A stretch of DNA of 5,049 nucleotides. It comes from Methanoregulaceae archaeon. GTDB taxonomy: Archaea; Halobacteriota; Methanomicrobia; Methanomicrobiales; Methanospirillaceae. Each line of letters starts with the position of its first letter. Position 1 is the first letter of the stretch. The position numbers and the translations under genes were made by a program. Positions 1 through 5,049 of this stretch are shown in pieces. The stretch is taken from contig JACTVF010000202.1 in the NCBI GenBank assembly GCA_019695435.1, forward strand, positions 1-5,049. Reading direction: 5' to 3'. The notes beneath the pieces are model-generated. The model did no database searches, was not told the DNA's origin, and saw only the letters and a program-made list of their open reading frames with translations.

Positions 1-16
1 GTCCCCCGAGGGGGAC
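1..16. repeat. GC-rich inverted repeat at the left edge
   Basis: A near-perfect inverted repeat: GTCCCCC and GGGGGAC are separated by two bases, giving a stem of 6 bp with a 4-base loop once the innermost pair is opened. It touches the window edge, so it may be part of a larger structure. It is followed at once by a second, smaller inverted repeat. It could be a transcription-terminating or transcript-protecting hairpin of something to the left, or part of a dispersed repeat. The sequence shows only the symmetry. Confidence 0.55.
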
Positions 17-20
17 GGGG

Positions 21-31
21 CGCTATTAGCG
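21..31. repeat. Short perfect inverted repeat (CGCTA-T-TAGCG)
   Basis: An 11-base odd palindrome with two 5-base arms around a single central T. The size would suit a binding site for a dimeric regulator, but a chance palindrome of this length is not rare and no promoter is visible beside it. It is listed because it lies in the same 100 bp as two GC-rich hairpins and no gene. Confidence 0.35.
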
Positions 32-84
32 ATGGCACCAGAACAGGTAATACAGCACTATCGCAAGGGGGGATGCCCGAGCGG

Positions 85-101
85 CGGGGGCGGAGCCCCC
101 G
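85..101 (+). terminator. Possible hairpin terminator, plus-strand direction
   Basis: CGGGGGC and GCCCCCG form a 7-bp all-GC stem around a GGA loop. In the plus direction it is followed after about 15 bases by AT-rich DNA with repeated runs of four to five T's up to about base 177, which fits archaeal T-tract termination of a transcript coming from the left. In the minus direction, as part of the argG 3' end, no T-run follows, so it would act there only as a stabilising hairpin. The hairpin is seen directly; its use as a terminator is inferred, and the distance to the T-runs weakens the case. Confidence 0.35.
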
Positions 102-203
102 AGAGCGGATTCCTCATGTTTTCGAATCTTTTAACTTCAATTGATTGAGTATTGGATTTTCCCATTATCTTTTTGGGGGCTGATGTTTTACAATTACCAA
201 AAT

Positions 204-1415
204 TTATTTGTTGCCGGCATTCCTCCGTGACTTCTCCCTCATGGCATGAACCAGGCGTGCCTGTATCCCGTAGTACTGGGAGACGCCGATCGCATGGCAC
301 TGATCGATGGATGCGCTGTCAAAGGAGACAAGATCCCCGGAATAAATTGCCTGCGGGGAACTGCGGCCAAGCACCCGGACGCTTCCCTTGTAGAGTTCGA
401 GATCGACGTGGCCGTTTACCCGTTCCTGCGTGGTATCGATAAACGCGTTGAGCGCGGCATACAGTGGTTCGTATACAAGTCCCTTGTACGCCAGTTCCGA
501 CCATTTGTCATCTACCATCCGCTTGAATGCAAGTTCCTGACGGGTGAGCACCAGACTCTCTAAATCACGGTGGGCGGTAAGGATAACGGTTGCTGCCGGG
601 TGCTCATAGTTTTCCCGTGCTTTGAGCCCGAGGATGCGATCTTCGATCATATCGTTCCTGCCGACCCCGTGCTTCCCGGCAAGAATATTGAGTTTCTGGA
701 TCAGATTGTAGCCTGAAAGTTTTTTCCCGTTTATGGCAACCGGAACGCCGCGGGAAAATGTGAGGGTAATCTTCTCCGGTTTTGTCGGGGCCTTTTCCGG
801 TGAGATGGTCCAGAGATAGATCTCCTCTGGTGGATGGAAGGCAGGGTCTTCGAGCCGGCCGCCTTCGATACTCCGGCTCCAGCAGTTCTCGTCCATGCTC
901 CAGGGCTTGCTCTTTTTAACAGGCACCGGGATCCGGTGCTCTTTTGCGTACCCGATCTCCCAGTCACGGGTCAGGTTGTGCTCCCGGATCGGCGCAACGA
1001 CTTCGAGACCTGCTGCGCGGATAATAAAATCAAACCGGAGCTGATCGTTTCCTTTTCCCGTACACCCGTGGGCAACAGCGGTTGCCTTCTCTTTTTTTGC
1101 AATCTTGACTACTTCTTCTGCAATCAGAGGCCGGGCAAGAGAGGTGCCCATCGGATAACCTTCGTAGGAACCGTTTGCTTTGATCGCAGGAATAATGTGC
1201 TCCGCAACAAATTTTTCCCGTACATCAATGGTATAGTGGCGATCGGCAAGTTTCTGGCCTTTTTTTGTCGCCATCTCAATCTCCTCGTCCCTCTGGCCGA
1301 CATTCACCGCAACGGTAACCACACGATCATAAGCATACCGTTCTTTTAAAAGAGGTATACAGATCGAGGTATCAAGACCTCCGGAATACGCAAGTACGAC
1401 AGTACCTTTTCCCAT
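204..1415 (-). CDS. argG: Argininosuccinate synthase (EC 6.3.4.5)
   Basis: Cytosolic enzyme joining citrulline and aspartate, with ATP going to AMP and pyrophosphate, to give argininosuccinate, the penultimate step of arginine synthesis. The 403 residues match the usual length (about 390-410) of the common bacterial/archaeal form. The N-terminal ATP-pyrophosphatase P-loop SGGLDTS is at residues 11-17. [12 protein letters not shown] (89-100) and the family signature [12 protein letters not shown] (117-128) follow. Substrate-site segments [13 protein letters not shown] (173-185) and LEDP (188-191) precede the C-terminal domain with [11 protein letters not shown] (250-260) and a tail from about 330. 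All key motifs are intact and there is no frameshift. The ATG at 1415 lies directly before the conserved VVLAYSGG strand and has an AGGAAG site 8 bases upstream. It is encoded near carB, which supplies carbamoyl phosphate to the same pathway, but it appears to have its own promoter. Confidence 0.97.
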   Translation of the reverse strand: MGKGTVVLAYSGGLDTSICIPLLKERYAYDRVVTVAVNVGQRDEEIEMATKKGQKLADRHYTIDVREKFVAEHIIPAIKANGSYEGYPMGTSLARPLIAEEVVKIAKKEKATAVAHGCTGKGNDQLRFDFIIRAAGLEVVAPIREHNLTRDWEIGYAKEHRIPVPVKKSKPWSMDENCWSRSIEGGRLEDPAFHPPEEIYLWTISPEKAPTKPEKITLTFSRGVPVAINGKKLSGYNLIQKLNILAGKHGVGRNDMIEDRILGLKARENYEHPAATVILTAHRDLESLVLTRQELAFKRMVDDKWSELAYKGLVYEPLYAALNAFIDTTQERVNGHVDLELYKGSVRVLGRSSPQAIYSGDLVSFDSASIDQCHAIGVSQYYGIQARLVHAMREKSRRNAGNK

Positions 1416-1423
1416 AATGGATA

Positions 1424-1429
1424 CTTCCT
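1424..1429 (-). promoter_or_regulatory. Shine-Dalgarno site of argG
   Basis: AGGAAG read on the minus strand, with 8 bases between it and the ATG at 1415. It supports that start over internal alternatives. The neighbouring lipoprotein gene has no such site, so the two genes appear to use different modes of translation initiation. Confidence 0.6.
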
Positions 1430-1460
1430 GTTCGCAGATCCTCTGGTTGGATGTCTCACC

Positions 1461-1469
1461 ATATATTTA
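1461..1469 (-). promoter_or_regulatory. Probable TATA box (box A) of argG
   Basis: The minus strand reads TAAATATAT, an AT-rich island in otherwise mixed sequence, centred about 50 bases upstream of the argG start. With the usual archaeal spacing of about 25 bases this predicts transcription starting near 1440, leaving a leader of about 25 nt that includes the Shine-Dalgarno site. The bases just upstream are not a good purine-rich BRE. A weaker alternative, TTTTATAT at 1507-1514, overlaps the T-tracts of the upstream terminator and would give a leader of about 70 nt. Confidence 0.5.
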
Positions 1470-1509
1470 CGAAGGATGATCAAGAAGGGGCCGGAATCAA
1501 TCAGGCATA

Positions 1510-1567
1510 TAAAAGGAAAGAAAAATCAAGAACAAAAATGAATCGTTCAGGAAAGAAATCCTGAACG
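1510..1567 (-). terminator. Hairpin plus T-tract terminator of the lipoprotein gene
   Basis: Fifteen bases past the lipoprotein stop codon lies a perfect 9-bp stem, CGTTCAGGA pairing with TCCTGAACG (arms 1559-1567 and 1544-1552), around a 6-base loop. On the minus strand it is followed by T-runs at 1534-1538, 1521-1525 and 1511-1514. Repeated T-runs are the known archaeal termination signal, and here a stable hairpin precedes them. It should end the lipoprotein transcript before argG and so supports separate transcription of argG. Confidence 0.75.
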
Positions 1568-1582
1568 CGGATATAGATCGGC

Positions 1583-2077
1583 TCAGCTTGCAACAATCTT
1601 CCAGGCAACCTGCGGCTGGAAAACGGTGACGTAATCGTACGATCCTTTATTGCTGAAGGTGACGTTATACATCGATCCGTAGGGAATATTCACGGTTCCG
1701 AAATTGTAACCGCTGTTAGTACCGATGGACCGGACGCCGTGGGGCTTGTAGGGATCATTATTAATCCAGCAAACCGTGGTTCCTACGGGAACGTAGACGG
1801 TCCCAACGGGAGAAATTGTCAGAGCCTGCGTAAAGGTCAACTTTACCACCTTAGGGGTGGGCACCGGTGTCGGTACGGCAGTCGGTACAACCGTCACATT
1901 TGCCGTAATATTGGGAGTGACAACCGGGGTCGGAATGGCGGTCGGAACAGGTGTGGCAACCGTTGTGGGTACGGCTGTGGGCGTCGGGGTTGCTGCCGGT
2001 GTTGACGACTGGGATGTGCATCCCGCAAACAGGATCCCGATAAACAGGACTACAAGAACAACAATTACTTTCTTCAT
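1583..2077 (-). CDS. Cupredoxin-like lipoprotein lacking most copper ligands
   Basis: A 164-residue exported protein of unknown role. Residues 1-20 form a lipoprotein signal peptide: two lysines, a hydrophobic stretch (4-17) and lipobox LFAGC with Cys20 as the predicted lipid-anchored residue. Residues 21-75 are a Ser/Thr/Pro-rich linker of PT-x-V units, probably holding the domain away from the membrane. Residues 76-164 resemble a plastocyanin/azurin-type cupredoxin: VPVGTTVCWINND (96-108), PHGV with His113 at the first copper-ligand position, and a terminal GSYDY...KIV strand pair. In the usual Y-x-C-x-x-H-P-x-M arrangement the last three ligands are replaced: Thr151 for Cys, Gln154 for His, Val157 for Met. 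Sequons N-x-T at Asn56, Asn60 and Asn138 could be N-glycosylated. No Shine-Dalgarno site is seen, so the ATG at 2077 is chosen from the signal peptide and promoter spacing. It stands alone between carB and argG. The fold is fairly secure, the function is unknown, and electron transfer by copper looks unlikely. Confidence 0.8.
   Translation of the reverse strand: MKKVIVVLVVLFIGILFAGCTSQSSTPAATPTPTAVPTTVATPVPTAIPTPVVTPNITANVTVVPTAVPTPVPTPKVVKLTFTQALTISPVGTVYVPVGTTVCWINNDPYKPHGVRSIGTNSGYNFGTVNIPYGSMYNVTFSNKGSYDYVTVFQPQVAWKIVAS
1853..1981 (-). repeat. Degenerate 12-bp coding repeat (PT-x-V linker)
   Basis: Two blocks of tetrapeptide units in the lipoprotein linker. Residues 33-52 read PTAV, PTTV, ATPV, PTAI, PTPV; residues 65-75 read PTAV, PTPV, PTP. 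Between them lies a non-repetitive stretch with two N-x-T sequons. On the plus strand the unit shows as recurring GTCGGTAC or GTCGGAA motifs spaced 11-12 bases apart. Such tracts often change length by replication slippage, so linker length may vary between strains. Confidence 0.7.
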
Positions 2078-2099
2078 GCATGTTTTTTTGTTATCTCGG

Positions 2100-2106
2100 T
2101 ATATAA
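2100..2106 (-). promoter_or_regulatory. Probable TATA box of the lipoprotein gene (leaderless)
   Basis: The minus strand reads TTATATA, centred 26 bases upstream of the A of the ATG at 2077. At normal archaeal spacing, transcription would start at or within a base or two of the start codon, so the mRNA is predicted to be leaderless. This agrees with the absence of any Shine-Dalgarno sequence in the A-rich gap between. A second AT-rich candidate, TATAATA near 2116-2122, would instead give a leader of about 15 nt. Confidence 0.55.
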
Positions 2107-2124
2107 GGATATTCTATTATACTA

Positions 2125-2149
2125 CGGGTTAAGGGCGACTTGCGGGTTA
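2125..2149. repeat. Direct repeat CGGGTTA, 18 bases apart
   Basis: Two exact 7-base copies, at 2125-2131 and 2143-2149, lie between the carB stop and the TATA box of the lipoprotein gene, starting about 20 bases upstream of that box. A pair of short repeats upstream of a promoter could be an operator or activator site. Two 7-mers in 100 bp can also arise by chance, and no regulator is known for this gene. Confidence 0.2.
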
Positions 2150-2207
2150 CTGGCGCCCCCGCTCCCCGGACCTGTTGACAATAAGGAAATGAACAGACAC
2201 GCCGGAA

Positions 2208-5049
2208 TTATTTGAGATAATGGCTGATCGGTTCAAGTGTCATCTTCTCGCGCTTGATCGCATCGATCGCGAGCGCCGCTGCACGCGCTGCCTGCAGGGT
2301 CGTAATATAAGGGATACCGAAATCAACCGCCGCCCGCATGATCTGGTAATGATCCTGACGTGACTGCCGGTCCTGAGGAGTATTGATAATAAGCCGGATC
2401 TCACCGTGATGCATCATATCGAGCACATTGGGAGATCCTTCCTGCACCTTACGCACGAGATGCGCTTCCACACCTGCGTCGTGCAGATAGTCCACGGTTC
2501 CCTCTGTCCCGTACAGGGTAAGGCCGAGATCCCGCAGGCGCCGGGCGATCGGGATCACTTCATCTTTCTGGCCGATATTGACCGAAACAAAGACGTTTCC
2601 CTTGAGTGGAAGCTCGTTATCTGCGGATATACAGGCTTTGTAAAACGCAAGCCCGAAGTCATAATCGATCCCCATCACTTCTCCCGTACTCTTCATCTCA
2701 GGCCCGAGTACTGTGTCGACACCGGCCAGTTTGTTGAAAGGCAGAAGCACCTCTTTTACTGCCACATGATTGATCATCTTTTCATGAAACCCGAGGTCCC
2801 GCAGTTTCTTTCCAATCATCACTTTAGCCGCAATCTTTGCAATGGGAAGACCGGTTGCTTTTGAGACAAAAGGAACGGTGCGGCTTGCCCTAGGGTTGGC
2901 CTCAAGGATATAGACCACATTGTCCTTTACCGCCATCTGGAGATTGACAAGACCGACAACGCCAAGGCCGAGCGCAATCCTCCGGGTATATTCACGGACA
3001 GTCGCAATAATCTCCGATGAGAGGGACTGGGTCGGGATGACGCAGGCAGAGTCCCCGGAATGAATACCGGCCTGTTCGATGTGTTCCATGATGCCACCGA
3101 TGAGGACTTCTTCGCCATCGCAGACCGCATCGACATCGAGTTCGACAGCGTTTCTCAGGTATGAATCGATCAGGACCGGGTGATTCCGGCTCACCCGTAC
3201 GGCTTCCTTCATGTACGTCTCAAGTTCTGCCGAATCATGGACGATCTCCATTGCCCGGCCGCCGAGTACGTAGGATGGCCGGACAAGCACCGGGTAGCCG
3301 ATCTTCTCGGCCTTCTCCTTTGCTTCTGCTTCTGAATAGGCAGAGCTGTTGGCAGGGCTGGGGATCTGCAATGTGTTCAGCATGACACTGAACCGGTCGC
3401 GGTCCTCGGCGATATCCATCGCATCCGGGGAGGTGCCGAGAATCTTGGTGGGAAGGCCCCGTCGTTTCATCTCCTTTTCAAGAGGAACGGCGAGATTTAC
3501 TGCGTTCTGACCGCCGAACTGTACCATCACCCCGCAATACTGGTCGGTCATGAGGATATTGGTGACGTCCTCTAGTTGCATCGGTTCGAAGAAAAGACGG
3601 TCGGAGGTATCAAAATCGGTGGATACCGTTTCAGGGTTGTTGTTGACGATGTGAACTTCCACGCCCTCTTCCCGCAACGCTTTCACCGCGTGTACCGTGC
3701 AATAATCGAACTCGATCCCCTGGCCGATCCGGATTGGCCCCGAACCAAGGATGAGAACTTTCTGCCGGTTATCCCGGACGATCTCAGTTGCTGCATCCCG
3801 TGTCGAGTAGAAATAGGGAGTGGATGCGGGAAACTCCGCTGCACAGGTATCCACCATCTTGTAGACCGGGGCGCCCACCAGTTCTTCGATGGCATCCGCT
3901 TCTTTTCCGGTGAGTGCTGCAATTTCAGTATTCGCAAACCCGTACGTCTTTGCAAGGAAGATATCATCGTCGCTGCCGCCCGCAGTAAGGCGATTTTCCA
4001 GATCAACGATATTTTTGATCTTTTCCAGGAAAAACGGTGTGATGGCGGTGAGGTGTGTAATTTCGTCAATTGTAAACCCCTGTCGAAATGCGTCAAAGAG
4101 GCAATGGAACCGCTCATCGGTCGGGCGGGAGAGGATCATACGGATCTCGCTCTGGCTCGTGTGTGACCGGACATCGGTATCGATCGAACGCTTGGCCTTC
4201 ATGAACGCCTCCTCAAGTGTTCTCCCGATCGCCATCACTTCCCCGGTGCTTTTCATGGACGTTGAAAGTGTCCGGTCTGCACCTTTAAATTTGTCAAACG
4301 GCCAGCGGGGTACCTTTACAATAACATAGTCGATGGTTGGTTCAAACGACGCGGCGGTACACCCGGTCACCGAGTTCTTAATTTCGTCCAGATGCAAACC
4401 GATCGCGATCTTTGCAGCGACCCGCGCGATGGGGTACCCGGTTGCTTTCGATGCAAGAGCTGAAGACCGGGAGACACGGGGGTTGACCTCAATAACCCGG
4501 TACTCGCCGTCTTTAAACGCGAACTGGATGTTACAACCGCCCTGAACGTCAAGGGCACGGATGATGCGGATGGCCGCGCTGCGCATCATCTGGTACTCAT
4601 CATCGCGGAGCGTCAGGATGGGCGCAACCACCACGCTCTCCCCGGTATGAATCCCCATCGGATCGACATTTTCCATGCTGCAGACAATAATGCAGGTGTC
4701 CGCCGCATCCCGCATCACCTCGAACTCCAGTTCCTTCCAGCCCATCACGCTCTGCTCGATGAGTACCTGGTGAATGCGGGACCTGGAGAGTCCCAGTTCG
4801 ACTATCCGGGTCAGTTCTTCCCGGGTCCGGCCGATACCCCCGCCTGCTCCACCCAAGGTATATGCGGGGCGCACGACAGCGGGGAGGCCGATCTTGGCAA
4901 TTGCCTCATCGATTCGGCTCAGGGTGTTGATCACCATGCTCTCGGGAACCGGCTCACCGATCTCATTCATGAGATCCCGGAATTTCTCCCGGTCCTCACC
5001 CTTGTAGATCGCTTCGAGCGGAGTGCCGAGGATCTCAACGCTTTTAAGT
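2208..5049 (-). CDS. carB: Carbamoyl-phosphate synthase large subunit, partial (N-terminus off window)
   Basis: Makes carbamoyl phosphate from bicarbonate, ammonia (channelled from the glutaminase subunit CarA) and two ATP, for arginine and pyrimidine synthesis; cytosolic. The frame stays open to the right edge: 946 codons are visible from 5048, in a family of about 1060, so some 110 N-terminal residues are missing. The Met at 4970 is internal, since GTPLEAIYKGEDREKF upstream of it is conserved family sequence. In order, numbering from that Met: rest of the carboxyphosphate ATP-grasp half (RPAYTLGGAGGG 34-45, GIHTGES 106-112, EVNPRVSRS 161-169), oligomerisation domain (about 283-400), carbamoyl-phosphate half (ILGSGPIRIGQG 407-418, RPSYVLGGRAM 564-574, EANPRASRT 690-698), then the MGS-type allosteric domain (about 790-920, with GTEGT 821-825 and SPNVLDMMHHGEIRL 846-860). 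Catalytic Gln/Glu/Asn/Arg positions are kept in both halves. carA is probably upstream, off the window. No clear terminator follows the stop. Confidence 0.97.
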   Translation of the reverse strand, partial: LKSVEILGTPLEAIYKGEDREKFRDLMNEIGEPVPESMVINTLSRIDEAIAKIGLPAVVRPAYTLGGAGGGIGRTREELTRIVELGLSRSRIHQVLIEQSVMGWKELEFEVMRDAADTCIIVCSMENVDPMGIHTGESVVVAPILTLRDDEYQMMRSAAIRIIRALDVQGGCNIQFAFKDGEYRVIEVNPRVSRSSALASKATGYPIARVAAKIAIGLHLDEIKNSVTGCTAASFEPTIDYVIVKVPRWPFDKFKGADRTLSTSMKSTGEVMAIGRTLEEAFMKAKRSIDTDVRSHTSQSEIRMILSRPTDERFHCLFDAFRQGFTIDEITHLTAITPFFLEKIKNIVDLENRLTAGGSDDDIFLAKTYGFANTEIAALTGKEADAIEELVGAPVYKMVDTCAAEFPASTPYFYSTRDAATEIVRDNRQKVLILGSGPIRIGQGIEFDYCTVHAVKALREEGVEVHIVNNNPETVSTDFDTSDRLFFEPMQLEDVTNILMTDQYCGVMVQFGGQNAVNLAVPLEKEMKRRGLPTKILGTSPDAMDIAEDRDRFSVMLNTLQIPSPANSSAYSEAEAKEKAEKIGYPVLVRPSYVLGGRAMEIVHDSAELETYMKEAVRVSRNHPVLIDSYLRNAVELDVDAVCDGEEVLIGGIMEHIEQAGIHSGDSACVIPTQSLSSEIIATVREYTRRIALGLGVVGLVNLQMAVKDNVVYILEANPRASRTVPFVSKATGLPIAKIAAKVMIGKKLRDLGFHEKMINHVAVKEVLLPFNKLAGVDTVLGPEMKSTGEVMGIDYDFGLAFYKACISADNELPLKGNVFVSVNIGQKDEVIPIARRLRDLGLTLYGTEGTVDYLHDAGVEAHLVRKVQEGSPNVLDMMHHGEIRLIINTPQDRQSRQDHYQIMRAAVDFGIPYITTLQAARAAALAIDAIKREKMTLEPISHYLK

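Larger units (their letters stand above)
1..203. other. Non-coding flank downstream of argG, repeat-like
   Basis: No supportable gene is seen here. Bases 1-110 are GC-rich and carry three inverted repeats. Bases 111-203 are AT-rich with several T-runs on the plus strand (for example near 118, 129, 157 and 172) and small palindromes at 121-126 and 137-144. Plus-strand frame 1 is open from the edge to a TGA at 142-144 (47 codons). Its Gly/Arg-rich product resembles no protein I know, so it is more likely chance than a gene tail. On the minus strand argG is followed only by a run of four T's just past its stop. The abrupt GC-to-AT switch and hairpins suggest a terminator region or one copy of a dispersed non-coding repeat. 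Confidence 0.5.

Noticed and set aside
69..110. GGATGCCCGAGCGG resembles the 5' part and D-arm of a tRNA-Ser/Leu
   Set aside because: No matching acceptor strand, anticodon arm or T-arm motif (GTTCRANYC) follows within a tRNA length; the next bases form a simple GC hairpin and then AT-rich DNA.
58..300. An 80-codon minus-strand frame overlapping the argG 3' end and the left flank
   Set aside because: It overlaps the argG C-terminus in another frame and ends in a Pro/Arg-rich tail derived from the GC-rich hairpins. It looks like a by-product of the repeat rather than a gene.
834..1349. A 171-codon plus-strand open frame opposite argG
   Set aside because: It is antisense to conserved argG motifs, has no promoter or ribosome site, and its product resembles no known family.
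1853..1981. Short recurring units considered as a CRISPR or tandem-repeat array
   Set aside because: The units are 12 bp, degenerate and in frame within the lipoprotein linker, so they are coding repeats and there are no spacers.
2133..2207. Searched for a carB terminator
   Set aside because: No convincing hairpin with T-tract is present; only a GC-rich patch and short T-pairs follow the stop, so no feature was called.
3576..4166. A 196-codon open frame on the plus strand opposite carB, and others like it at 2406-2864 and 3889-4329
   Set aside because: They lie wholly antisense to a well-conserved carB. Their translations show no recognisable domain, and long antisense frames are common opposite GC-biased codons.
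4968..4970. ATG as a possible true start of a shorter CarB
   Set aside because: The frame stays open to the window edge and the upstream codons encode conserved CarB sequence (GTPLEAIYKGEDREKF), so the Met is internal.

Overview
This looks like a chromosomal segment of a methanogenic archaeon, most likely a Methanomicrobiales member such as a Methanoregula relative. The grounds are archaeal-type TATA boxes, a gene that appears to lack a leader and Shine-Dalgarno site, T-tract termination, a lipoprotein with a Thr/Pro-rich linker of a kind common in these archaea, and arginine/pyrimidine enzymes of the form found there. The lineage is inferred; no 16S or methanogenesis marker is in view.

All three genes run on the minus strand. 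Reading in the direction of transcription (right to left): carB, the large subunit of carbamoyl-phosphate synthetase, enters from the right edge without its N-terminus (about 110 residues) and ends at 2208. After 130 bp comes a 164-codon gene (1583-2077) for a lipoprotein with a signal peptide and lipobox, a PT-x-V tetrapeptide linker and one cupredoxin-like domain. It appears to have its own promoter and a hairpin plus T-tract terminator. After a further 167 bp comes argG, argininosuccinate synthase (204-1415), complete and with its own TATA box and Shine-Dalgarno site. The left 203 bp hold no convincing gene but contain several GC-rich inverted repeats followed by an AT-rich stretch.

CarB and ArgG act in one route: carbamoyl phosphate is used by ornithine carbamoyltransferase to make citrulline, which ArgG joins to aspartate. 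Carbamoyl phosphate also feeds pyrimidine synthesis. The lipoprotein between them has no evident role in that route and has its own signals, so it looks like an independent transcription unit separating two functionally linked genes.

Most of the window is ordinary core metabolism. The most interesting item is the cupredoxin-like lipoprotein: it keeps the fold's first histidine but has lost the expected Cys, second His and Met ligands, so it probably does not hold a type 1 copper. The repeat-rich left edge is the other region worth checking. I found no CRISPR array, mobile-element gene, tRNA, rRNA or defence system.
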